Assembly (NCBI GenBank): GCA_025464025.1
Contig: JAODBP010000044.1
Coordinates: forward strand, 1 to 15,343
DNA from: Actinomycetes bacterium
Lineage (GTDB): Bacteria > Actinomycetota > Acidimicrobiia > Acidimicrobiales > CADCSY01
Direction: 5' to 3'
DNA length: 15,343 nucleotides
Shown: positions 5,905-11,402 of the stretch, piece after piece
Layout of the letters: each line of letters opens with the position of its first letter
Position numbering within the stretch: the first letter of the stretch is position 1
Notes under the pieces: generated by a model
The model's input: only the letters and a program-made list of their open reading frames with translations
Told to the model about the DNA's origin: nothing
Database searches by the model: none
Translations under genes and position numbers: made by a program

Positions 5905-7209
5905 TTGACGTCGGTTTCGGTCCTCGGGGGCGGCCCCGCCGGGCTCTACGCGGCGTGGAAGGCGGCCCTCGCCGGGCACGACGTGGTCGTCCACGAGCGG
6001 GCGCCCCACCCCGGAGGCATGGCCGCCAGCTTCGAGCTCGCCGGCATCCGCGTCGACCACGGGAGCCACCGCCTCCACCCGGCGACCGACCCGGCGATCC
6101 TGGCCGAGCTCCGCGGCCTGCTGGGCGACGACCTCCAGTGGCGGCCCCGCAACGGCAGGATCCGACTGGAGGACCGCTGGGTCCGGTTCCCCCTCTCGCT
6201 GCCCGACGTGGTGCGTCACCTCCCGCGCTCGTTCGCGGCCGGCGTCGTGCGCGACACGCTCGCCTCGCCCATCCGTCGGCCTCGGGTCGACACGTTCGCC
6301 GAGGTGGTCCGCGCCGGCCTCGGGCCCACCATGCTCGATCGCTTCTACGGGCCCTACGCCCGCAAGCTCTGGGGCCTCGATCCCGAGCTGCTGAGCGGTG
6401 AGCAGGCCCGGCGGCGCATCGGAGCGTCATCGCCCGCCGCCTTGGTGCGCAAGGTCGTGCGTAAGGGGCCGGCCGGCTTCTGGTACCCGACCCACGGCTT
6501 CGGTCAGCTCACCGAGCGGCTGGCCGAGGCGGCGGTGGCCGCCGGCGCCGACGTCCGCTGCGGGAGCGAGGTCGCCGCCCTCGACGAGGTCGACGCCGAC
6601 GTGGTCTGGTCGACCCTGCCCCTCACGACGCTGGCTCGCATCGGCGGCGGCCCCGACGTGGCCCTCACGTTCCGGGCCCTCGTGCTCGTGTACCTCGTGC
6701 TCGACCGGGCCCAGTGGACGACGTGGGACGCCCACTACCTGCCTGGGCCCGAGACGATCGCCAGCCGCGTGTCCGAGCCCCGCAACTACCGCGTCCGGGC
6801 CGACGACGCCCCCGACCGCACCGTCCTCTGCGCCGAGCTGCCGTGCCAGGTCGGCGACGACGTCTGGTCGGCGACCGACGACGAGCTGGGGGCGGTGGTC
6901 GCCGACGGCTTGGCCCGGTGCGGGCTCCCGGCCGTGGCGCCGGTGGACGTGGTCACCCGGCGGGTGCCGGCCGCCTACCCGGTCTACGCCCTCGGCTTCG
7001 AGCAGCCGCTCGCCGAGCTCGAGCGATGGGCCGCGTCACTGCCGAACGTCGTCTCGTTCGGCCGGGGCGGTCTCTTCGCCCACGACAACACCCACCACGC
7101 CCTGGCCGAGGGCAGGGTCGCGGCCGCCTGCCTCGGCGACGGTCGGTGGGATGCCCCGGCGTGGTCCCGGGCCCGGGCGGCGTTCGCCGCCCACGTCGTC
7201 GAGGACTAG
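5905..7209 (+). CDS. FAD-dependent oxidoreductase, amine oxidase / UDP-galactopyranose-mutase-like
   Basis: A 434-aa flavoprotein. The N-terminal Rossmann motif is VSVLGGGPAGLYAA (GGGPAG at 8-13), with the ribose-binding E in VVVHERAPHPGGMAASF, then RVDHGSHRLHP, a substrate/FAD-binding segment of the NAD(P)-binding amine oxidase group. Later blocks are FYGPYARKLWG, FWYPTHGFGQLTERL (preceding the second FAD-contact strand), VVWSTLPLTTLARI, and a C-terminal FGRGGLFAHDNTHHALAEG that closes the flavin site. It resembles protoporphyrinogen-oxidase-like or UDP-galactopyranose-mutase-like proteins found with surface-polysaccharide genes; substrate unknown. The start is TTG at 5905, without a visible Shine-Dalgarno. 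It converges on the DUF4157 gene with a 6-bp gap; a GT2 gene lies beyond. Confidence 0.85.
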   Translation: MTSVSVLGGGPAGLYAAWKAALAGHDVVVHERAPHPGGMAASFELAGIRVDHGSHRLHPATDPAILAELRGLLGDDLQWRPRNGRIRLEDRWVRFPLSLPDVVRHLPRSFAAGVVRDTLASPIRRPRVDTFAEVVRAGLGPTMLDRFYGPYARKLWGLDPELLSGEQARRRIGASSPAALVRKVVRKGPAGFWYPTHGFGQLTERLAEAAVAAGADVRCGSEVAALDEVDADVVWSTLPLTTLARIGGGPDVALTFRALVLVYLVLDRAQWTTWDAHYLPGPETIASRVSEPRNYRVRADDAPDRTVLCAELPCQVGDDVWSATDDELGAVVADGLARCGLPAVAPVDVVTRRVPAAYPVYALGFEQPLAELERWAASLPNVVSFGRGGLFAHDNTHHALAEGRVAAACLGDGRWDAPAWSRARAAFAAHVVED

Positions 7210-7215
7210 CGGCGG

Positions 7216-7629
7216 TCAGAGCTGGACGTCGGGCGGCACCCGTCCGCCGCGCTGCTGCACGACGTGCCAGGCCTCGTGGGGCAGGTGCTGCTCCTGGCCC
7301 GGTGCGACGTGGATGTCGGAGCCCTGGGCATAGGCCCCGGCCTGGAGGGCGGCCGGCTCCGACGAGTTGTAGTGCACCTGCACGTCGCCCATCGAGATGC
7401 CGGACAGGGATTCGATGCTGCTCTTCAGCTTGTCGGGCAGGCCGGACGCGTTCGGGCCTGTCTCGTCCTTCTTCCGCTGGAGGTGGGCGAGCGTGGCGGC
7501 GTTGCCGGCCGAGCGCTGGAGGGCGAGGAGCGCGGCGGGGTTCGACACGGTTCGACCGGCGGTCGTCGGAGCGGCCGGCGCCTGCTGGTCCGCCGTCGGA
7601 GTCGAGGTACGGCGCAGTCGTTCACCCAT
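7216..7629 (-). CDS. Stand-alone eCIS-core (DUF4157) domain protein with HExxH motif
   Basis: A 137-aa soluble protein dominated by an eCIS-core/DUF4157 domain (about residues 64-131), a zinc-peptidase-like fold usually found at the N-terminus of effectors and toxins linked with extracellular contractile injection systems. Visible features are a low-complexity N-terminus (1-35), the family motif LALQRSAGNAAT (35-46), then LPDKLKSSIESLSGISMGDV, VHYNSSEPA, YAQGSDIHVAPGQEQHLP, and HEAWHVVQQ with HEAWH at 118-122. The chain stops after VPPDVQL, just where longer relatives continue with an acidic segment into toxin domains, so no cargo domain is present. ATG at 7629 has TACACT 6 nt upstream and no Shine-Dalgarno. 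No sheath, tube, baseplate or AAA genes are in the window. Confidence 0.88.
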   Translation of the reverse strand: MGERLRRTSTPTADQQAPAAPTTAGRTVSNPAALLALQRSAGNAATLAHLQRKKDETGPNASGLPDKLKSSIESLSGISMGDVQVHYNSSEPAALQAGAYAQGSDIHVAPGQEQHLPHEAWHVVQQRGGRVPPDVQL

Positions 7630-7635
7630 GGCGGA

Positions 7636-7641
7636 AGTGTA
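7636..7641 (-). promoter_or_regulatory. Putative -10 of the eCIS-core gene
   Basis: Minus-strand TACACT fits TAnnnT and ends 6 nt before the ATG at 7629-7627, consistent with a leaderless transcript. It lies in the 40-bp gap after the upstream glycosyltransferase stop, so this gene probably has its own promoter rather than depending on readthrough. Confidence 0.5.
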
Positions 7642-7669
7642 CGACGCATCGCCTTTCGTTCGCGTGCGG

Positions 7670-8338
7670 TCAGCGGGCCTGGAGCTCCCGCCAGACGGCC
7701 GGCACGACCTTGCGGAGGTAGCGGCCGAGCTTCACGAACGAGTCGCCCGACTGGCGGAAGGCGTACGAGATCGGCACCTCGGCGTAGCGGAAGCCCTTGC
7801 CGATGAGGTCGAGGGTGAGGACCTGGGCGTAGTTGTAGTCGTGGACCAGCTCGGTGCCGGCCGCGGCGGCAGGCGACAGGGCGCGGAACCCGCTCTGGCC
7901 GTCGGTCACCGGCAGGCGGGTCAACCACCGCACCCACCGGGTGAGCACGTGGTTCCCGAACCGGCGGTGCGGCCGCATGTGCCCGATGCGCCCGGCGAAG
8001 CGGCTGCCCACCACGTAGTCGGCGTGGCCGTCGAGGATCGAGCCGGCCAGCAGCGGCAGCTCGGCCGGGTCGTACTCGCCGTCGGCGTCGCAGAAGGCCA
8101 CGACGGCGGCGCCCAGCAGGACCGCCTCGGCCAGCCCGACCCGCACGGCGTGGCCCAGGCCGCGACCGCCGCCGTCGAGCACGCGGGCGCCAGCGGCGCG
8201 GGCCACGTCGCCCGTGCCGTCGATGGAGCCGTCGTCGACGACGAGCACGACGACCTCACGGCCGAGCACGGTGGCCGGGGCCCGTGCGAGCACGGCGGCG
8301 ATCCGCGGCGCCTCGTCGCGCGCCGGGAGGAACAGCAC
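7670..8338 (-). CDS. Glycosyltransferase family 2 (polyprenyl-phosphate sugar transferase-like)
   Basis: A 222-aa GT-A fold enzyme transferring a sugar from a nucleotide donor, probably to a polyprenyl phosphate or glycan acceptor at the inner membrane face. Motifs: N-terminal strand VLFLPARDEAPRIAAVL, VVVDDGSIDGTG (DDGS), the metal-binding DxD in AFCDADGEYDP, YVVGSRFAGRIGHM, and the acceptor-side VTDGQSGFRALS. A C-terminal ISYAFRQSGDSF segment is followed by a basic helix. There are no membrane segments, so it is DPM1-like rather than a membrane-anchored form. The GTG start at 8338 has neither a Shine-Dalgarno nor a -10, and it falls within the first strand. The frame is open upstream to the efeU stop, where a CTG at 8410-8408 could start a longer protein. 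Likely co-transcribed with efeU. Confidence 0.88.
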   Translation of the reverse strand: MLFLPARDEAPRIAAVLARAPATVLGREVVVLVVDDGSIDGTGDVARAAGARVLDGGGRGLGHAVRVGLAEAVLLGAAVVAFCDADGEYDPAELPLLAGSILDGHADYVVGSRFAGRIGHMRPHRRFGNHVLTRWVRWLTRLPVTDGQSGFRALSPAAAAGTELVHDYNYAQVLTLDLIGKGFRYAEVPISYAFRQSGDSFVKLGRYLRKVVPAVWRELQAR

Positions 8339-8411
8339 GACCGGCGCGTCGGGCGCGGCGGTGGCGGGCGCCGGGCGGACCGGTGCCGAGCGGGGGAGGC
8401 GGAGCTTCAGC

Positions 8412-9269
8412 TCAAGACGCCGTGACGGGCGTCGGCTCGGCCGTCGGCTTGGCCGGGGCCGACGACGCAGGCTGCCGCGTGAACAGGAAGCACAGCGGGA
8501 CGAGCACGGCGAGCCAGACCACGACCTGCTCGATCGAGGGCCGGGGATCCCAGCCGAAGATCCCGGCGAGGAACTTGCCGATCTCGGACGAGCTCGTCAG
8601 CCAGTGCACCGAGGTGACGTCGTAGAAGGCGTAGTTCATCGACCTCAGGTCGCCCGAGGCCTGGAGGAACATGACGCCCTTGGCCGCCAGGCCGGCGGCG
8701 AAGATGATCACGAGGAACCCGGTGACCTTGAAGAACTGCCGCATGGGAACCTTGCGGCCGCCCTGGTAGATGAGGACGCCGAGGGCGATGGCGCCGGCCA
8801 GGCCGAGGCCACCACCGATGAGGATGTCGAGGGTGTTGGCGCCGGTGGCGGCGGCCACCATGAACAGGGCCGTCTCGATGCCCTCGCGGAGCACGGCGAA
8901 GAAGGCCACGAGGAACAGGGCCCGGCCCACGTGGCCCTGGTCGAGGGCCGTGTCGATGGCGTGCTGGAGCTCGCCCTTGATGTTCATCGACTGGCGCCGC
9001 ATCCAGAACACCATCCACGTGAGGACGGCGGCGGCGGCGAAGGCGATGACGGCGAACGTCCGCATGCGGGCCGCGCCCTCGAGCCCGTCGACGACGGTGT
9101 TGAGGAGGATGCCGAGGCCGAGGGCGATGCCGGCGGCGAGGAGCACGCCGGCCCAGATCGTGCGGCTGAGGTCGAGGCGACCGATGCTCCGGAGGTAGGC
9201 GAGGACGATGGCCACGATGAGGCAGCCCTCGAAGCCCTCGCGGAGGATGATCAGGAAGCTCTCGCCCAT
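8412..9269 (-). CDS. efeU: FTR1/EfeU-family high-affinity iron permease
   Basis: A 285-aa polytopic inner-membrane protein importing iron, with about seven hydrophobic segments. Both diagnostic RExxE motifs are present: REGFE at residues 10-14 in the first helix and REGIE at 128-132 in the fourth. Other segments are TIWAGVLLAAGIALGLGILL, TFAVIAFAAAAVLTWMVFWM, GFLVIIFAAGLAAKGVMF, and a C-terminal hydrophobic segment ending CFLFTR followed by a P/A/S-rich tail. The loop SMNIKGELQHAID is typical for the family. ATG at 9269 starts one base from an iron box and lacks a Shine-Dalgarno; TAGCCT inside the box lies 8 nt upstream. No EfeO or EfeB partner gene is next to it. Expression should be repressed when iron is plentiful. 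Confidence 0.94.
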   Translation of the reverse strand: MGESFLIILREGFEGCLIVAIVLAYLRSIGRLDLSRTIWAGVLLAAGIALGLGILLNTVVDGLEGAARMRTFAVIAFAAAAVLTWMVFWMRRQSMNIKGELQHAIDTALDQGHVGRALFLVAFFAVLREGIETALFMVAAATGANTLDILIGGGLGLAGAIALGVLIYQGGRKVPMRQFFKVTGFLVIIFAAGLAAKGVMFLQASGDLRSMNYAFYDVTSVHWLTSSSEIGKFLAGIFGWDPRPSIEQVVVWLAVLVPLCFLFTRQPASSAPAKPTAEPTPVTAS

Positions 9270-9270
9270 G

Positions 9271-9289
9271 TGATGTAAGGCTAACCTAA
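9271..9289 (-). promoter_or_regulatory. DtxR/IdeR-type iron box overlapping the efeU promoter
   Basis: The minus-strand 19-mer TTAGGTTAGCCTTACATCA matches the DtxR/IdeR consensus palindrome TTAGGTTAGSCTAACCTAA at 16 of 19 positions. The left half-site is perfect and the mismatches are at positions 13, 16 and 18. The embedded TAGCCT (9283-9278) can serve as the -10 for a leaderless efeU transcript, so bound regulator would block polymerase directly. The 57-bp gap also separates efeU from the divergent membrane-protein gene. A DtxR-family regulator is encoded at 10665-11318. Confidence 0.85.
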
Positions 9290-9314
9290 CGTCGCCTCTG
9301 GGCAAAGCGGACGC

Positions 9315-9320
9315 GAGACT
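9315..9320 (+). promoter_or_regulatory. Weak -10 candidate of the GT-C-like membrane protein gene
   Basis: GAGACT keeps the A at position 2 and T at position 6 and ends 6 nt before the GTG at 9327. No convincing Shine-Dalgarno at usable spacing exists; GAGG touches the start codon. It lies 25 bp from the iron box, so iron control of this gene is possible but not shown. Confidence 0.3.
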
Positions 9321-9326
9321 GCGAGG

Positions 9327-10757
9327 GTGACCCTCCGCCGGGCGATGGCCCTCCTCGGCCTGCTCACCACCCTGTGGTGCCTGCCGGGGATCGGCGTGCG
9401 GGCCACGCACGGCGCCCACGTGGCCGTCGACGAGCCGCAGTACCTGCTTTCGGCCACCAGCCTGGCCGAGGACCTCGACCTCGACATCCACGACGAGCTC
9501 GTCGATCGGCGCTGGCGGGAGTACCACCAGGCCGCCCTGCCGGTGCAGACGAAGCGGCTGGCCGGCGACCGCGAGGTGAGCCCCCACGACCCCCTGCTCC
9601 CGGTGCTGCTGGCCGTGCCGATGGCGGTCGGCGGGTGGATCGCGGCCAAGGCCGCCCTCGCGGTGCTCGCCGGGTGCCTGGCCGCCGCCCTCCTGTGGGT
9701 GGCGGTGCGCCGGCTCGGCGTCCCCCAGGGGCGCGCCGCCCTCGCCGTGGCGTGCTTCTCGCTGGCCTCGCCCCTCGCCGTCTACGCGACCCAGGTGTAT
9801 CCCGAGCTCCCCGGCGCCCTCGCCCTGACCCTGGGCGTCGGCGCCGCCCTGGGACCACCGTCGAAGCGGTGCGCCTGGGGGGTCGGGCTGGCGGTGACGG
9901 CGATGCCGTGGCTGTCGGTGAAGTACGCCCCAGCGGCCGGCGCCCTCGCCGTCGTCGCCCTCTGGCGCCTGTGGGGGAGCGACCGCCGCCTCGCCACCTG
10001 GTTGGCCGGCGGCCTCGCCGTCTCGGGCGTCGCCTTCGCCCTGGGCCACCTGGCCATCTACGGCGGCCTCACCCCCTACGCCACGGGCGACCACTTCGTC
10101 GGCGGCGAGCTCACCGTGGTGGGCACCAAGCCGCACTACCTCGGGCGGAGCCGTCGCCTGGTCGGGCTCTTCGTCGACCGGAACTGGGGGCTGGCGGCGT
10201 GGCAGCCGGCCTGGCTCCTCGTCCTGCCGGCGTTGGGCGCCGTGGTCCGACGGCGGCCGGCCTGGTGGCTCGTGGTCACGTTGCCGCTCGTCGCCGGGTG
10301 GGCGGTGGCCACGTGGACCGCGCTCACCATGCACGGCTACTGGTGGGCGGGCCGCCAGACGGTGGTCGTCCTCCCGATGGCGGTGTTGCTGGTGGCGTGG
10401 TGGGCGGGGGGAAGCACGGCGTGGTGGGCGGGACGGTCGTGGTTGGTCGCCGGCCTCGTGGCCGGGGCCACCACGTGGTGGTGGCTCGTGCTCGACGGCC
10501 TCACCCACCGCATCACGTGGGTCGTGCACGTCACCACCGCGGGTGCGCCGGTCCACCGCCTCCTCGCGCCGCTGCTGCCCGACATGCGGGCACCGGGCAC
10601 GTGGGACCAGGTGCGGTTCGCGGCCTGGTGCGTGGTCGCCGTCGGCCTGCTGGCCGGTGGCTGGCTAGCGCGACGAGACGAGGATGCGGGCCCCGGCGAA
10701 GGCGCCGATGCCGACGGTGCGGTCCTCGATCTTCACGGTGACCGTGCCGTCGGGTGA
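9327..10757 (+). CDS. Polytopic membrane protein, GT-C-type glycosyltransferase-like
   Basis: A 476-aa integral membrane protein with roughly nine to eleven hydrophobic stretches. After an N-terminal helix (MALLGLLTTLWCLPGIGV), the first extracytoplasmic loop has an acidic pair in VAVDEPQYLLSATSLAEDLD (D35, E36), then DLDIHDEL and a segment ending SPHDPLLPVLLAVPMAVGG. This layout is typical of GT-C glycosyltransferases that use polyprenyl-phosphate sugars and place catalytic acids in the first loop. Tryptophan-rich helices fill the second half. GTG at 9327 is the chosen start; ATG at 9345 is the alternative. The last 31 codons (charged tail RRDEDAGPGEGADADG onward) overlap the 3' end of the DtxR-family gene on the other strand by 93 bp. 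The enzymatic assignment is inferred from topology and the acidic motif. Confidence 0.75.
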   Translation: MTLRRAMALLGLLTTLWCLPGIGVRATHGAHVAVDEPQYLLSATSLAEDLDLDIHDELVDRRWREYHQAALPVQTKRLAGDREVSPHDPLLPVLLAVPMAVGGWIAAKAALAVLAGCLAAALLWVAVRRLGVPQGRAALAVACFSLASPLAVYATQVYPELPGALALTLGVGAALGPPSKRCAWGVGLAVTAMPWLSVKYAPAAGALAVVALWRLWGSDRRLATWLAGGLAVSGVAFALGHLAIYGGLTPYATGDHFVGGELTVVGTKPHYLGRSRRLVGLFVDRNWGLAAWQPAWLLVLPALGAVVRRRPAWWLVVTLPLVAGWAVATWTALTMHGYWWAGRQTVVVLPMAVLLVAWWAGGSTAWWAGRSWLVAGLVAGATTWWWLVLDGLTHRITWVVHVTTAGAPVHRLLAPLLPDMRAPGTWDQVRFAAWCVVAVGLLAGGWLARRDEDAGPGEGADADGAVLDLHGDRAVG

Positions 10758-11318
10758 TGCCGCGGTCAGCACGCCGGAGCGACCCGGGAGGATGGCGTTG
10801 TCCTCGAGGAAGTCGAGCAGGCCGGGGGTGAACTCCAGCTCCTCGGGGATGCGGGTGACGGTGAAGCCGTCGCCCACGCCGAGGGTCGAGAGGGCGACGA
10901 GGTCGGCCTCGCGGTAGCCCGACCCGGGGATCGGGTTGCCGTGGGGGCAGGTCGTCGGGTTCTCGAGCATGCGGTTCATGGCGGTCTCGACCGGCTGGGA
11001 GAGCACGTGCTCCCACTTGCCGGCCTCCTCGTGGGCCTCGGCCCAGCTGAGGCCGAGCACGTCGGTGAGGAAGCGCTCGGCGAGCCGGTGGCGGCGCACC
11101 ACGCGCTCGGCGAGCGCGAGCCCGCTGTCGGTGAGCGTGATGCCCCCGTCGATGTTGACGAGGCCTTCGGTGGTGAGGCGCCGGATCATCTCGGAGACAG
11201 CGGGGCGGGAGACGCCGAGGCGCTCCGCGATCCGGGCCTGGATGACGTCGAGGTCGTCTTCCTTCAGCTCGAAGATGGCCTCGCAGTACTCCTCGAACGC
11301 GCTTCTCTGCTCGACCAC
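10665..11318 (-). CDS. DtxR/MntR-family metal-dependent transcriptional regulator
   Basis: A 217-aa regulator: N-terminal winged helix (1-65, with ARIAERLGVSRPAVSEMIRR), metal-binding and dimerisation domain (66-130), and a C-terminal FeoA/SH3-like domain (about 140-215). Aligned by eye with DtxR, ancillary-site ligands H77, E81 and H96 and primary-site E103 and H104 (KWEHVLS) are present. DtxR M10 is replaced by E10, with E13 nearby as in MntR, and C102 by G100. It also has CPHGNPIPG (124-132). Metal choice is therefore uncertain: iron or manganese. GTG at 11318 is preceded at 7 nt by TAGGCT with no Shine-Dalgarno. The nearby iron box at efeU is a natural target, although a separate IdeR may exist elsewhere. 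It diverges from lhr and overlaps the membrane-protein gene by 93 bp. Confidence 0.93.
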   Translation of the reverse strand: MVEQRSAFEEYCEAIFELKEDDLDVIQARIAERLGVSRPAVSEMIRRLTTEGLVNIDGGITLTDSGLALAERVVRRHRLAERFLTDVLGLSWAEAHEEAGKWEHVLSQPVETAMNRMLENPTTCPHGNPIPGSGYREADLVALSTLGVGDGFTVTRIPEELEFTPGLLDFLEDNAILPGRSGVLTAASPDGTVTVKIEDRTVGIGAFAGARILVSSR

Positions 11319-11325
11319 GAGCGCA

Positions 11326-11331
11326 AGCCTA
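11326..11331 (-). promoter_or_regulatory. Putative -10 of the DtxR-family gene, leaderless
   Basis: Minus-strand TAGGCT ends 7 nt before the GTG at 11318-11316. There is no Shine-Dalgarno. No full iron box is visible here, so I see no sign of autoregulation by iron. Confidence 0.5.
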
Positions 11332-11389
11332 GGGGGTGCGGATGCCGAAAGGGGCGGGAGCCCCCGAGAAGACCGTCACACCCGGTCAG

Positions 11390-11395
11390 TAGCCT
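11390..11395 (+). promoter_or_regulatory. Putative -10 of lhr, leaderless
   Basis: TAGCCT ends 7 nt before the GTG at 11403. Just upstream, GACCG (11371-11375) and CGGTC (11383-11387) form an inverted repeat with a 7-nt spacer, and GGGGC (11351-11355) with GCCCC (11360-11364) forms a small stem. These occupy most of the 84-bp gap between lhr and the divergent regulator. No Shine-Dalgarno is present. Confidence 0.5.
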
Positions 11396-11402
11396 CGACC
11401 GG

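Noticed and set aside
5905..7209. A second heme-pathway oxidase (hemY paralogue)
   Set aside because: It shares the FAD fold, but its middle and C-terminal blocks fit amine-oxidase or UDP-galactopyranose-mutase-like proteins, and hemY is already present in the heme operon.
9345..10757. Start of the GT-C-like protein at ATG 9345
   Set aside because: Possible, but GTG 9327 has a -10-like hexamer at leaderless spacing and adds basic residues before the first helix; kept as an alternative only.
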